This document shows, in pieces, positions 24,215 through 32,413 of a stretch of 36,028 nt of DNA. Made by a program: the position numbers and the translations under genes. The notes under the pieces are model-generated. The model was not told the origin of the DNA and did no database searches. It saw nothing but the letters and a program-made list of their open reading frames with translations. The DNA lies in the NCBI GenBank assembly GCA_002439605.1, contig DJOI01000051.1, positions 1 to 36,028 of the forward strand, in the 5' to 3' direction. This DNA is from Candidatus Segatella mututuai (GTDB lineage: Bacteria; Bacteroidota; Bacteroidia; Bacteroidales; Bacteroidaceae). The number at the start of each line of letters is the position of its first letter. Position 1 is the stretch's first letter.

Positions 24215-25570
24215 TTATTTTTTCTTGATGGTCAACTTGCCGTTAGCGGTGCCTGCCGTCAAGTCGATGGTGAAGATGTAGGTGTCACCATTGGTGAGGG
24301 TTGCACCATCTTTGAGATATAGGTTACCGTCATCGTGACTGTTTCCATCGCCAACACCGAATATCTCGCTATCGCAAGCCAAACTATATTCGTCTGTTGT
24401 GCCCTTAAACTCGATACCCCAATCGGGCTGTCCGAAGAACTTGAAGTTGACATCAGTGGCAGCTAATTGCTTACCCACGGTAAGGGTAACTTGATGCTTC
24501 TTGGCTGCGATAGGAGTGAGACAGATGTCGGTGGCGGTACCTGTGTTCCATCCCTTGTTGACAGCCTCCCATGTTGGCTTGTTCACCTTTTCGTTGCCGA
24601 TAATCCAGATGGCACCCGTGCCATCGGCGTTGAGTTTCATCGGCTCGTTGCCGTCCATCGCCCAAATGCGCAATGCCTTGTGGTCGAAGTCGGCCTGGAT
24701 GGTGTACTTGCCAGTGAGGGCATTGAAGGTGTATGTGCCATCCTCGTTCTTGGTAAACCAGTCGCTGTCGTAGAACCAGTCGTCATCGAGATCCTTGCCG
24801 TCGGCCGAGAGTGTGCAAGTGGCACCTTGCTTGATGTCTCCCACCCACGTCTTGCCACCATCACTGTTGGTGAGGTCTATTGGCACGATTGGCAACTTGT
24901 CGGTAGGGCTCACACTGTAGTCCTTGCCGTTAAAGGTGACAGCTACGTTGCCGGTCTCCAAAGTTGTGAAACTGAAGTCGCTGGTCTCACCCAAGGCGAT
25001 GCTTTCGCCATTGCTGCCGAAGACAAACTTGCCATCGGCTGTGGCGAAATGACCCTTGAAACTGTTCTTCTCTGTGGGAACGATGGTCTTATACAGGTAG
25101 TCGCCTTCCTCGGTCATGTCGTACTTGGTGCCGTCGGCGGCAACAAACTGAAGATTGTTGAAGTGAGGACGCTTTACCTCAAACGACAACGACTCGCTGT
25201 TCTTCTTGGTCGATACGTTCTGCAGGGAGAGCAGGATGTCAACCTGTCCGTCCGGGATATACTGTACGTAAGGCATTTTGAACTTGACGGTGTATTCGCC
25301 CTCTTCCTTGGTACGGATAGTGGTGTCTGCCACGCTCTGACCGCTGAAGAGCAATGAAGCCTTCAAGGTGGAGAGGGCTATGCCACCCTCGTCCTTGCAG
25401 TTTACCTTCACTTCCACCTCATCGCCCATCACGACAGCGGCTGTAGGAGCGGTGTAGCTCATCACAGGGTTGCCGGCAGGAGTAGGTGCGTTATAGTCAT
25501 CGTCCACGCAGGATGCCATCAATGGCAAGGCGAGGAACGCCATCATATAATATTTGATATTCTTCATCAT
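24215..25570 (-). CDS. Surface glycan-binding-type lipoprotein of the GH30 locus (DUF5125-like)
   Basis: The protein has about 451 residues from the ATG at 25570 (MMKNIKYYMM). A lipoprotein signal ends in LMASC, followed by acidic residues (VDDD), which fits the surface export signal of Bacteroidota lipoproteins. An Ig-like domain is likely at about 25-130 (ending SLSFEVKRPHF). Two or more beta-rich modules with Trp- and Asp-rich sequence follow (WFYDSDWFTKNEDGTYTFNALTGKY; GAIWIIGNEKVNKPTWE), reminiscent of SusE/SusF-type starch-binding repeats. It follows the GH30 gene with 33 bp between and ends the operon. The binding role is inferred from position and architecture; the domain name is from memory. 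Confidence 0.65.
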   Translation of the reverse strand: MMKNIKYYMMAFLALPLMASCVDDDYNAPTPAGNPVMSYTAPTAAVVMGDEVEVKVNCKDEGGIALSTLKASLLFSGQSVADTTIRTKEEGEYTVKFKMPYVQYIPDGQVDILLSLQNVSTKKNSESLSFEVKRPHFNNLQFVAADGTKYDMTEEGDYLYKTIVPTEKNSFKGHFATADGKFVFGSNGESIALGETSDFSFTTLETGNVAVTFNGKDYSVSPTDKLPIVPIDLTNSDGGKTWVGDIKQGATCTLSADGKDLDDDWFYDSDWFTKNEDGTYTFNALTGKYTIQADFDHKALRIWAMDGNEPMKLNADGTGAIWIIGNEKVNKPTWEAVNKGWNTGTATDICLTPIAAKKHQVTLTVGKQLAATDVNFKFFGQPDWGIEFKGTTDEYSLACDSEIFGVGDGNSHDDGNLYLKDGATLTNGDTYIFTIDLTAGTANGKLTIKKK

Positions 25571-25603
25571 GTTAATGTCTGATTGATTATGTTCTGACAC
25601 ATG

Positions 25604-27154
25604 TTATTGGTTCCACTTGCAAGAGATAACGCCATTGGCAGGCACCTTTACTGTGAAGTTGTGGGTGCCATCACTCAAGTTGATGCTCTGCTCGTTGTCG
25701 CCCTCGTTGAGGATGACGGCAGCAAGGCTTCCGTCTGGGTTCTGGAACTCAGCGTGGGTAATCTTCTTATCGCTCACGGTGCGAGAGGTGGTGCCGATGC
25801 GAACGGCACCCGGGGCTACAACGCTCGACATGTGGTTGATGATGTAATAGTGGGAGTTGTAGGTCATCTTCTTGTAGCCGTTTGGGTCGATGTCGATGGC
25901 ACCATAGCAGGTTTGGCAACCACCGTCGAGGTTGGGTCCCATCTTGTTGTCGAGCATCAAGTTCCATACCAACACAGCCTTGCAGTACTGATTGACTGTG
26001 GCGAGTGCCACGTTCTTCATGTCTGCCATCAAGCGCTTGCCGAGGTCGCGGCCATTGTTCCAGGTTCCAATGCTGGTCTCTGAGAAGATAAGCTCCTTGT
26101 CAGGGCGCTGGTTGTTGATGTCGGTCAACTCGCTGTTGTTGCCACCATAATCGTGGTAAGCAGCGCCCACTACCAACTCAGAACCCTCGTAACCGTTGCC
26201 CAGTGCATCATATACCTTGATAGGGTAGTCGTTTTGGTCGGCCACGTTGTCGTAGTTGTAGTTGTGGTCGAAGACATAAATCTTGGTGCTCACATTGTTC
26301 TTCTTAAACTCGCCAGCCAATGCCTTGACGAATGGTGCCTCCTCCTGCCATGGCATGTAGAGCGAAGCACAGTTAGCCTTGTTCAGAGGCTCGTTCTGTG
26401 GACTAACGGCATAGATATTGATGCCTTTCTCCTTCATGGTCTGTATAAACTTCACGAAGTACTTGGCATAAAGCTCGCGATAGTCAGGATTCAGATGTCC
26501 GTCGGTCCAAGAGTCCTTTGGTGTCTTGGTGTTGATGTCGGCAACCTTCATCCACTTCGGACAAGTCCAAGGAGCAGCGATGATCTTCACGTTCGGATTG
26601 ATGGCGAGAATCTCCTTCAACACAGGGATGACATACTGGTTTTCGTCATTGTGAAGGGCAAATGTGCTCAGCGGGTCGGCATCGGTTCCCTTTTGGTCGC
26701 AATAGGTGTATTCTGTGCTGGAGAAGTCGTTGCATCCCAAGGAGATGCGGGCATAGCTCACGCCATAGCCCTCGGTGGTGGAGTAGAGACGCTTCAAGAG
26801 AGCCAAGCGGTCGGTCTCTGCCATGTGCATCAAGTTGTAACAAGATGAATAGGTGATGGCATAGCCGAAGCCGTCGATTGACTGAAACTTCTTGCTCAAG
26901 TCGAGTTCGATGGTTACTGGTGCCATCGACACACCGTTGAAGAGCTTGGATTCACCCTCCAACAGCGAGTAGTTGCCATCGGCTGTAGTGGTGAAGGTCT
27001 TTGCCATACCTGCCGCAGGGGTAGGATTCGGATTTTTCACGGGTGTCTCCATGTCGATGGGGTCGGAGAATGAGTTGCTGCTACTGCAGGCTGTCATAGA
27101 GAAGGCTGCGGCGCAAACGAGCAACATGATTTTATTTCTTTTCTGATGTTTCAT
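25604..27154 (-). CDS. GH30 family glycoside hydrolase, probable endo-beta-1,6-glucanase
   Basis: This is a secreted retaining glycosidase. The 516 residues have a lipoprotein signal (lipobox SMTAC, Cys23) with a Pro-rich linker to about residue 48. The (beta/alpha)8 barrel carries the GH30 markers FQSIDGFGYAIT (90-101), SYARISLGCNDFS, IIAAPWTCPKWMK, the acid/base Glu255 (SPQNEPLN) and the nucleophile Glu359 (LIFSETSIG). The C-terminal beta domain (about 430-516) is the usual GH30 side domain. Sequence and locus order resemble GH30_3 enzymes that cut beta-1,6-glucan in B. thetaiotaomicron; glucosylceramidase or xylanase subfamilies are less likely. It lies 23 bp after the SusD-like gene. Confidence 0.87.
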   Translation of the reverse strand: MKHQKRNKIMLLVCAAAFSMTACSSSNSFSDPIDMETPVKNPNPTPAAGMAKTFTTTADGNYSLLEGESKLFNGVSMAPVTIELDLSKKFQSIDGFGYAITYSSCYNLMHMAETDRLALLKRLYSTTEGYGVSYARISLGCNDFSSTEYTYCDQKGTDADPLSTFALHNDENQYVIPVLKEILAINPNVKIIAAPWTCPKWMKVADINTKTPKDSWTDGHLNPDYRELYAKYFVKFIQTMKEKGINIYAVSPQNEPLNKANCASLYMPWQEEAPFVKALAGEFKKNNVSTKIYVFDHNYNYDNVADQNDYPIKVYDALGNGYEGSELVVGAAYHDYGGNNSELTDINNQRPDKELIFSETSIGTWNNGRDLGKRLMADMKNVALATVNQYCKAVLVWNLMLDNKMGPNLDGGCQTCYGAIDIDPNGYKKMTYNSHYYIINHMSSVVAPGAVRIGTTSRTVSDKKITHAEFQNPDGSLAAVILNEGDNEQSINLSDGTHNFTVKVPANGVISCKWNQ

Positions 27155-27177
27155 TGTTCATTGTTTTTGTAGGGTTA

Positions 27178-28704
27178 TTAATATCCAGGATTCTGCTGGA
27201 GATTGTTGTTCTCGTCGAGTGCGGTCTGTGGCAAAGGCAAGAGATAGGAGTTGGCGTCAAACTGCTTTTGTTGCTTGATGCGACCACTGTCTCGGTTGTC
27301 GATGCCGTTGAGGTATTCCTCTACCTTGCCGTTGCGGCAGAGGTCGAACCACCGTTCGCCTTCGAGGGCAAGCTCCAGACGGCGTTCCTTGAGTACGGTC
27401 TCTATCATTGCCTCCTTGCTGCTGGTTTGGCTGGAAGTCACATCCTTCAACTTGGCACGCTTGCGAATCTGGTTCACCAGGTTGGCGCTTTCGCTGAGGT
27501 TGCCCTTGTAGGCCTCTGCCTCCGCCTTCATCAGGATGATGTCTGCCAATCGAATCCAATACTCGTTGCTATAGCCTGAGCGCAACTTATACATGAATGG
27601 ATAGTTACTGGCAGGATAGTAGTTGCTCCAGTCGCAGGCATAATATACGATGGTCTGGTTCTTGCGCACCTCGTCGCCTTCTTTGTCGAAGGCGTTGATG
27701 AGGTCTCGGGAAGGGGTTATCCACTTCGCCCATGTGAAGTAGTAGTCCCAGTTGTCGAGCTGTCGACCGTACATCCAGGTTTCCCAGTTTCCGTTACCAG
27801 TGGTCCAGTGAACCTCCAGAATACCTTCCTTGGTGTTACGTTTCATGCAGTCTTTCTTATCCTCGTCGTATCCCCAGAGAGTCTCGAAGTCATCTTCCAA
27901 GGCTACACCTGGTGTCTTGATGACCTTGTCGGCATATTCGATAACCTTGTCGTAGTCTTGTACTGGTTTCTCGGCATAAACCTTGGCGAGCATAGCTTGT
28001 GCCACAGTTTTGCTGAGCTTGGTTCGGTCGCTGTTGTCGTTGTCGGGAGCATATTGTTCGGCATCGGTCAAGTCGGCGATGATCTGCTGATAGCATTCCT
28101 CTGTTGTTTTGCGAGGAGGATAATAAGTAGGGAATACTTCCTCGATATTATCCGACGTGATGGTCTCTGCGATGCTGGTGATGACAGGGAATGAACCCCA
28201 CAAACGAGCCATGCGGAACATCATCAGGGCACGGAATATCTCTCCTTGTGCTTTGTATGAATGATACTCTGCCTCGGAAATCTGCCCGCTCTCCTTGAGT
28301 TGCTCTACACCGCAAATCAGTACGTTTGCCTGTGCGATGTCGGCAAGATAACGGCTCCAGTCACGACCCAGTACCGTGTTGCTGGCATCGATGGAGTTGG
28401 TCTCATAAGGAACAACCTCGGCACCAGTGGTGCCAGCATAGGCGTTGTCGCTATGGGAGTCGCCTATCAAGAGGTAGTCGAGATGGGCATGCTCCTGACG
28501 GCTACGGAAGAGTTCGTAGAGAGCCTTGAGCTGCTTGTCGGCAGCGTCCTTGTCCTTTAAAACGGCGGTAGACTCTGAGGTCTGGCTGCCCTGTGTGATT
28601 TCTGATGGTTGGGAGATTGGCTCATAGTCGAGAGAGCAACTTGCCAGTGCCATCATGGCGAGACCGCTCAGAGCCAATGTCTTGATGTTATGATATTGTT
28701 TCAT
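27178..28704 (-). CDS. SusD/RagB-type nutrient-binding outer-membrane lipoprotein
   Basis: It is the lid protein that captures glycan fragments and delivers them to the SusC channel. The 508 residues start with a lipoprotein signal (MMALASC) followed by SLDYEP, typical of SusD proteins. The helical repeat core has FRALMMFRMARLWGSFPVIT (about 160-180), and the C-terminal domain ends with the family signature ERRLELALEGERWFDLCRNG and LLPLPQTALDENNNLQQNPGY. The gene starts 13 bp after the SusC-like gene, the standard arrangement. Confidence 0.95.
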   Translation of the reverse strand: MKQYHNIKTLALSGLAMMALASCSLDYEPISQPSEITQGSQTSESTAVLKDKDAADKQLKALYELFRSRQEHAHLDYLLIGDSHSDNAYAGTTGAEVVPYETNSIDASNTVLGRDWSRYLADIAQANVLICGVEQLKESGQISEAEYHSYKAQGEIFRALMMFRMARLWGSFPVITSIAETITSDNIEEVFPTYYPPRKTTEECYQQIIADLTDAEQYAPDNDNSDRTKLSKTVAQAMLAKVYAEKPVQDYDKVIEYADKVIKTPGVALEDDFETLWGYDEDKKDCMKRNTKEGILEVHWTTGNGNWETWMYGRQLDNWDYYFTWAKWITPSRDLINAFDKEGDEVRKNQTIVYYACDWSNYYPASNYPFMYKLRSGYSNEYWIRLADIILMKAEAEAYKGNLSESANLVNQIRKRAKLKDVTSSQTSSKEAMIETVLKERRLELALEGERWFDLCRNGKVEEYLNGIDNRDSGRIKQQKQFDANSYLLPLPQTALDENNNLQQNPGY

Positions 28705-28717
28705 TGTTGTCGATGTT

Positions 28718-31696
28718 TTAGAATTCTACTTTTACTCCTAATACTACACTCTTGTTGAGTGGATAGGTTCCCCAGTCGATGCCCTGCACGCTACCGCTGT
28801 TGCCATACTGGTTGACTTCTGGATCCATGCCTGTGTATTTGGTGAGGGTAATCAAGTTGGTTGCCGACATATATGGCTGCAAGCGTGTCAATCCTATATG
28901 GGATAGATACTTGCGAGGCACATCGTAAGAGAGTGATATATCCTTCAGTCGGATGTAACTGCCATCTTCGATGAAATAAGTAGAGTTGCGAATGTCCCAC
29001 TTAGCCTTTGGCACATCGGTTATCTGTCCAGGCACTCTCCAACGCTCCAAAACCTTGGTGCTTTGGTTTTTGCCATCGTACATGCCCTCGGTCTCCATAC
29101 GAGATACGTTGTAGATGTCGTTGCCGTAGCTACCTTGTATCAAGATGCTCAGGTTGAAGCCTTTCCACGACAAGGTGTTGGTCAAACCAAAGGTGAAGTC
29201 AGGGTTAGGATCGCCGATGTAGGTGCGGTCGCTGGCTGTCACCATGCCGTCGTCTGTTACATCCTTATATTTCATCTCACCTGTCTCTGGGTCTACGCCT
29301 TCTGCTATATATCCCCAGAAGCTACCGAGAGGTTTGCCTGGAGTGTTGCGTACTACATAGTCGTTTACCAGGTCTGTGGTCTTGGCTGAGTAGTAAACCT
29401 GGGTCAGTGCCAGACTCTCCAACTTGTTTTTGTTGAAAGAAATGTTGAAGTCGGTGTTCCATTTCAGCTTGCCTGTGAGGTTTTGGGTGGATACGGAGAA
29501 CTCCCAACCTTTGTTGATCATCGAACCACCATTGTAGGTCAGACTGTTGGCTGCTGCCGCACCGGCTGGCAAGGTGATGTTCATGAGCATATCCTTGGTA
29601 CGCTTATAATAGTAGTCGGCATAGAGGGTGATGCGATTCTTGAGGATGGTCAAGTCGATACCGATGTTGGTTTGGGTCGTTGTTTCCCAAGTCAGCTCTG
29701 GGTTGCTCAGTGTGCCTTGCGTATAGGTAGGCACGGCATTGGCATCGTTGCCGTCGCCAAACCACTGCACACGGTTGATGTTGTAGCTTGCCAAGTAACT
29801 GTAGTCGCCGAGCCCGCTCTGGTTACCTGTTTGTCCCCAGCCACCACGAATTTTCAAGTCATCGATCCACTTGATGTTCTTCATAAATGCCTCATTGCTC
29901 ACACGCCATGCACCAGAGAAGGATGGGAAGTACCCCCAACGATGACCAGGAGCCAGCTTGGATGAACCGTCGGCACGCATATTGGCTGTTACCATGTAGG
30001 TGTCGTTCCAGTTGTACTGCAAGCGGGCGAAGGTAGAGAGGATAGCCCAGTCGGAAGCCGATGAGCCTGTACCATTCCATGAAATCATGTTGGCGGCATT
30101 GAGGGTAGGGAACTTGTCGTCGGCATAATGGCTACCATTGATGTAGCTCTGGCTCCACTTGCTTTGGGTCCAGGAGTCGCCCACCATGGCATCGATGCTG
30201 TGCTTGCCAAATGCCTTCTTGAAGTTAGCCACATTGTCCCATATGATGACGCTGCTGATGCTTCTGCCATCATATCCTGTGCCATATTCCTGGCGACCGA
30301 TGGTGGTAGAGATTGGGTCGAGGAAATTGGTGGTGTTGCCCTGTGTGCGGTCGAACGAGAGGGAGGTGTTGAAGGTCAAGCCTTTCATAAAGGTGACGGT
30401 CGCCTTGCCTGTTGCTAACAAGCGGTTGTATGAACTCTTGTTGTTCTGGGTGCGGGCGATATTCTCTGCAGGACTGGTCAGATTGACACCATAGAAATTA
30501 TTGTAGAACTGGTTGGGATTTTCTGGATCCCATACCGGGGCATAGGTAGGCGTGTTGACGATGGCTGTCACCACACCACCACGACTAGAGCCAGTACCCG
30601 ATATGATACCTGTACCCTTGTTGGTATAGTCGGAATATGTGACGCTGGCATTGAGTCGCAACCAATCCCTTACATCGTTCTCTACCGAAGTGCGGAAATT
30701 GTAACGCTTGTAGCTAGACTTCTTGATGACACCATTCTCGCCAGTATAACCACCTGAGATAAAGTAGCGGAGTTTGTCGGTACCGTTGGTGATGGATAGT
30801 TGGTAGTCTTGTACGCTACCTGTGCGGAACACCTCATCCTTCCAGTTGGTCTGGTCGGTGAGTCCGTCAGGAATCTTCACCATGCCGATTTCGTCCATCA
30901 GTTCCTTGTATTGGGCTACATTGAGTGACTCTTGGTTGTCGCGTACATTATTAAAGGCATAATGTGCGTTGAGGCTCACCTTGGCTACGCCCGCCTGGCC
31001 CTGTTTGGTGCCGATGATGATGACACCATTGGCTGCACGAGAACCATAGATGGCTGCAGAAGAGGCATCCTTCAATACCTGGATGTTGTCGATGTCGTCG
31101 GCGGCGAGGAAGTCGATGTCGGTCATAGGTACACCGTCCACTACATAGAGTGGGTCGTTGCTACCATTGAGCGAGGTGGTACCACGCACACGGATGGTAG
31201 GCGCTGCACCAGGCTGACCATTGGCTTGTGAAATCTGCAGACCGGCGGCTTTACCCTGCATACCTGCGGCAGCAGAGACGATAGGTCGAGTGTCGAGGTC
31301 CTTGGCTGACACACTGGATACGGCTGTGGTGACATCCTTACGCTTCACCGAGCCGTAACCGATGGCTACGACCTCGTTGAGCATGTTGGCTTCATCTTCC
31401 ATCTTGATTTTCATGCCATTGCTAGCCTTTACCTCCATATTCTTATATCCGATATAGGAGAACTTGAGCTTAGCACCCTGTTTTACTTCGATGACAAAGT
31501 TGCCATCCATGTCGGTTGCCACACCATTGTTGGTGCCACTTTCCATAACGGTGGCTCCAATCACGGGTTCGTTGGTGTTGTCGATTACCGTACCAGTAAT
31601 CTTCACCTTTTGACCCCATACTGCTGTAGAAACAAGCATTGCGAATAACGAGACAGAAGCTCGTTGCATCATCGCATTTCTTTTTTCTTTTCTCAT
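28718..31696 (-). CDS. SusC/RagA-type TonB-linked outer-membrane transporter
   Basis: It imports oligosaccharides across the outer membrane using TonB energy. The 992 residues include a signal peptide (ending VWGQ), a carboxypeptidase-regulatory-like domain (about 32-108, KITGTVIDNTNEPVIGATV), the SusC signature MLNEVVAIGYGSVKRKDVTTAVSSV, a plug domain (about 115-235, with DPLYVVDGVPMTDIDFL and DASSAAIYGSRAANGVIII), and a beta-barrel ending in Phe (VVLGVKVEF). The length is average for the family and no N-terminal anti-sigma-interacting domain is present, so control by the SusR-like regulator is more likely than by an ECF sigma factor. It is the first gene of the operon. Confidence 0.95.
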   Translation of the reverse strand: MRKEKRNAMMQRASVSLFAMLVSTAVWGQKVKITGTVIDNTNEPVIGATVMESGTNNGVATDMDGNFVIEVKQGAKLKFSYIGYKNMEVKASNGMKIKMEDEANMLNEVVAIGYGSVKRKDVTTAVSSVSAKDLDTRPIVSAAAGMQGKAAGLQISQANGQPGAAPTIRVRGTTSLNGSNDPLYVVDGVPMTDIDFLAADDIDNIQVLKDASSAAIYGSRAANGVIIIGTKQGQAGVAKVSLNAHYAFNNVRDNQESLNVAQYKELMDEIGMVKIPDGLTDQTNWKDEVFRTGSVQDYQLSITNGTDKLRYFISGGYTGENGVIKKSSYKRYNFRTSVENDVRDWLRLNASVTYSDYTNKGTGIISGTGSSRGGVVTAIVNTPTYAPVWDPENPNQFYNNFYGVNLTSPAENIARTQNNKSSYNRLLATGKATVTFMKGLTFNTSLSFDRTQGNTTNFLDPISTTIGRQEYGTGYDGRSISSVIIWDNVANFKKAFGKHSIDAMVGDSWTQSKWSQSYINGSHYADDKFPTLNAANMISWNGTGSSASDWAILSTFARLQYNWNDTYMVTANMRADGSSKLAPGHRWGYFPSFSGAWRVSNEAFMKNIKWIDDLKIRGGWGQTGNQSGLGDYSYLASYNINRVQWFGDGNDANAVPTYTQGTLSNPELTWETTTQTNIGIDLTILKNRITLYADYYYKRTKDMLMNITLPAGAAAANSLTYNGGSMINKGWEFSVSTQNLTGKLKWNTDFNISFNKNKLESLALTQVYYSAKTTDLVNDYVVRNTPGKPLGSFWGYIAEGVDPETGEMKYKDVTDDGMVTASDRTYIGDPNPDFTFGLTNTLSWKGFNLSILIQGSYGNDIYNVSRMETEGMYDGKNQSTKVLERWRVPGQITDVPKAKWDIRNSTYFIEDGSYIRLKDISLSYDVPRKYLSHIGLTRLQPYMSATNLITLTKYTGMDPEVNQYGNSGSVQGIDWGTYPLNKSVVLGVKVEF

Positions 31697-31776
31697 GAAT
31701 CTAAAAAATTAGTTATTTTGGTTACTATTATTTGATACTGTTAGTCGCTGAAGATATTTTCTTTGGTTTTCGGTTA

Positions 31777-31784
31777 CAAAAGTA
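31777..31784 (-). promoter_or_regulatory. -7 promoter box of the polysaccharide utilization operon (TACTTTTG)
   Basis: Minus-strand match to TAnnTTTG, 80 bp before the SusC-like ATG. There is no TTG at -33, as expected for a promoter that needs an activator. Confidence 0.6.
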
Positions 31785-31803
31785 TATAAAATGTAGTTAG
31801 GTA

Positions 31804-31821
31804 TTAGTGATAGTTAGTGAT
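31804..31821. promoter_or_regulatory. Direct repeat TTAGTGAT x2, candidate activator site
   Basis: Two identical 8-mers at 31804-31811 and 31814-31821 are one helical turn (10 bp) apart, just upstream of where -33 should be for the operon promoter. A related TAGTTAGGTAT stretch precedes them at 31794-31804. The rest of the 717-bp spacer 31697-32413 is A/T-rich; apart from the two divergent promoters I see nothing supportable in it. Confidence 0.4.
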
Positions 31822-32291
31822 TTGGTGGTAAAATGAAAGATGTATTTGATGTAATACCTTGAAAAACAGAATGATTTCTTTTCTTCGTTACGTAAGAAAG
31901 TGGTTGCTTTTTAGGTGTATTCTATACAACATCCATTTGTTTTATCTTCTTTTTAAAATATTTATATATCCATGAGTGAGTCCACTTTCTTTAGAGAATT
32001 GCTTGAAGCTATATGACTGAAAACTAATAATATAGGAAGTTTGAAAATTTTAATTAATCTACTTTCTCAAAAGTATAAATAATCGCATTAAACCTTTGCA
32101 TTCAAATTTCTTTCTGTTCCTGTAAAATGGAGTAAGACATCATGCCAGCATGTGCTGGGCGCAACATACCAAATCCGATGGTTGCCATCTTCTTTGAGAT
32201 AACTATAGGCGCATCTTTTCCCGTAAATATAACATCCGCTCCTTATATCATTCGTAAAATGCCGACCAAGTGTACATTTTGCACAACTTTC

Positions 32292-32322
32292 TTGCTGCTT
32301 TGGAAAATAATCATTATTTTTG
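32292..32322 (+). promoter_or_regulatory. Promoter of the S9 peptidase gene: -33 TTG, -7 TATTTTTG
   Basis: TTG (32292-32294) and TATTTTTG (32315-32322) are 20 bp apart. The leader to the ATG at 32414 is about 85 nt. Confidence 0.7.
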
Positions 32323-32413
32323 CACAACGATACGACCAAAGGGGCATAAACATGGGCCTGTTGCCCGCTGGCCATCACCTTATTGGAGAAATCAAACAAC
32401 AATATAAACAGAG

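Noticed and set aside
24467..25357. 296-codon plus-strand frame opposite the glycan-binding lipoprotein
   Set aside because: Antisense shadow; the minus-strand product has a lipobox and fits the operon.
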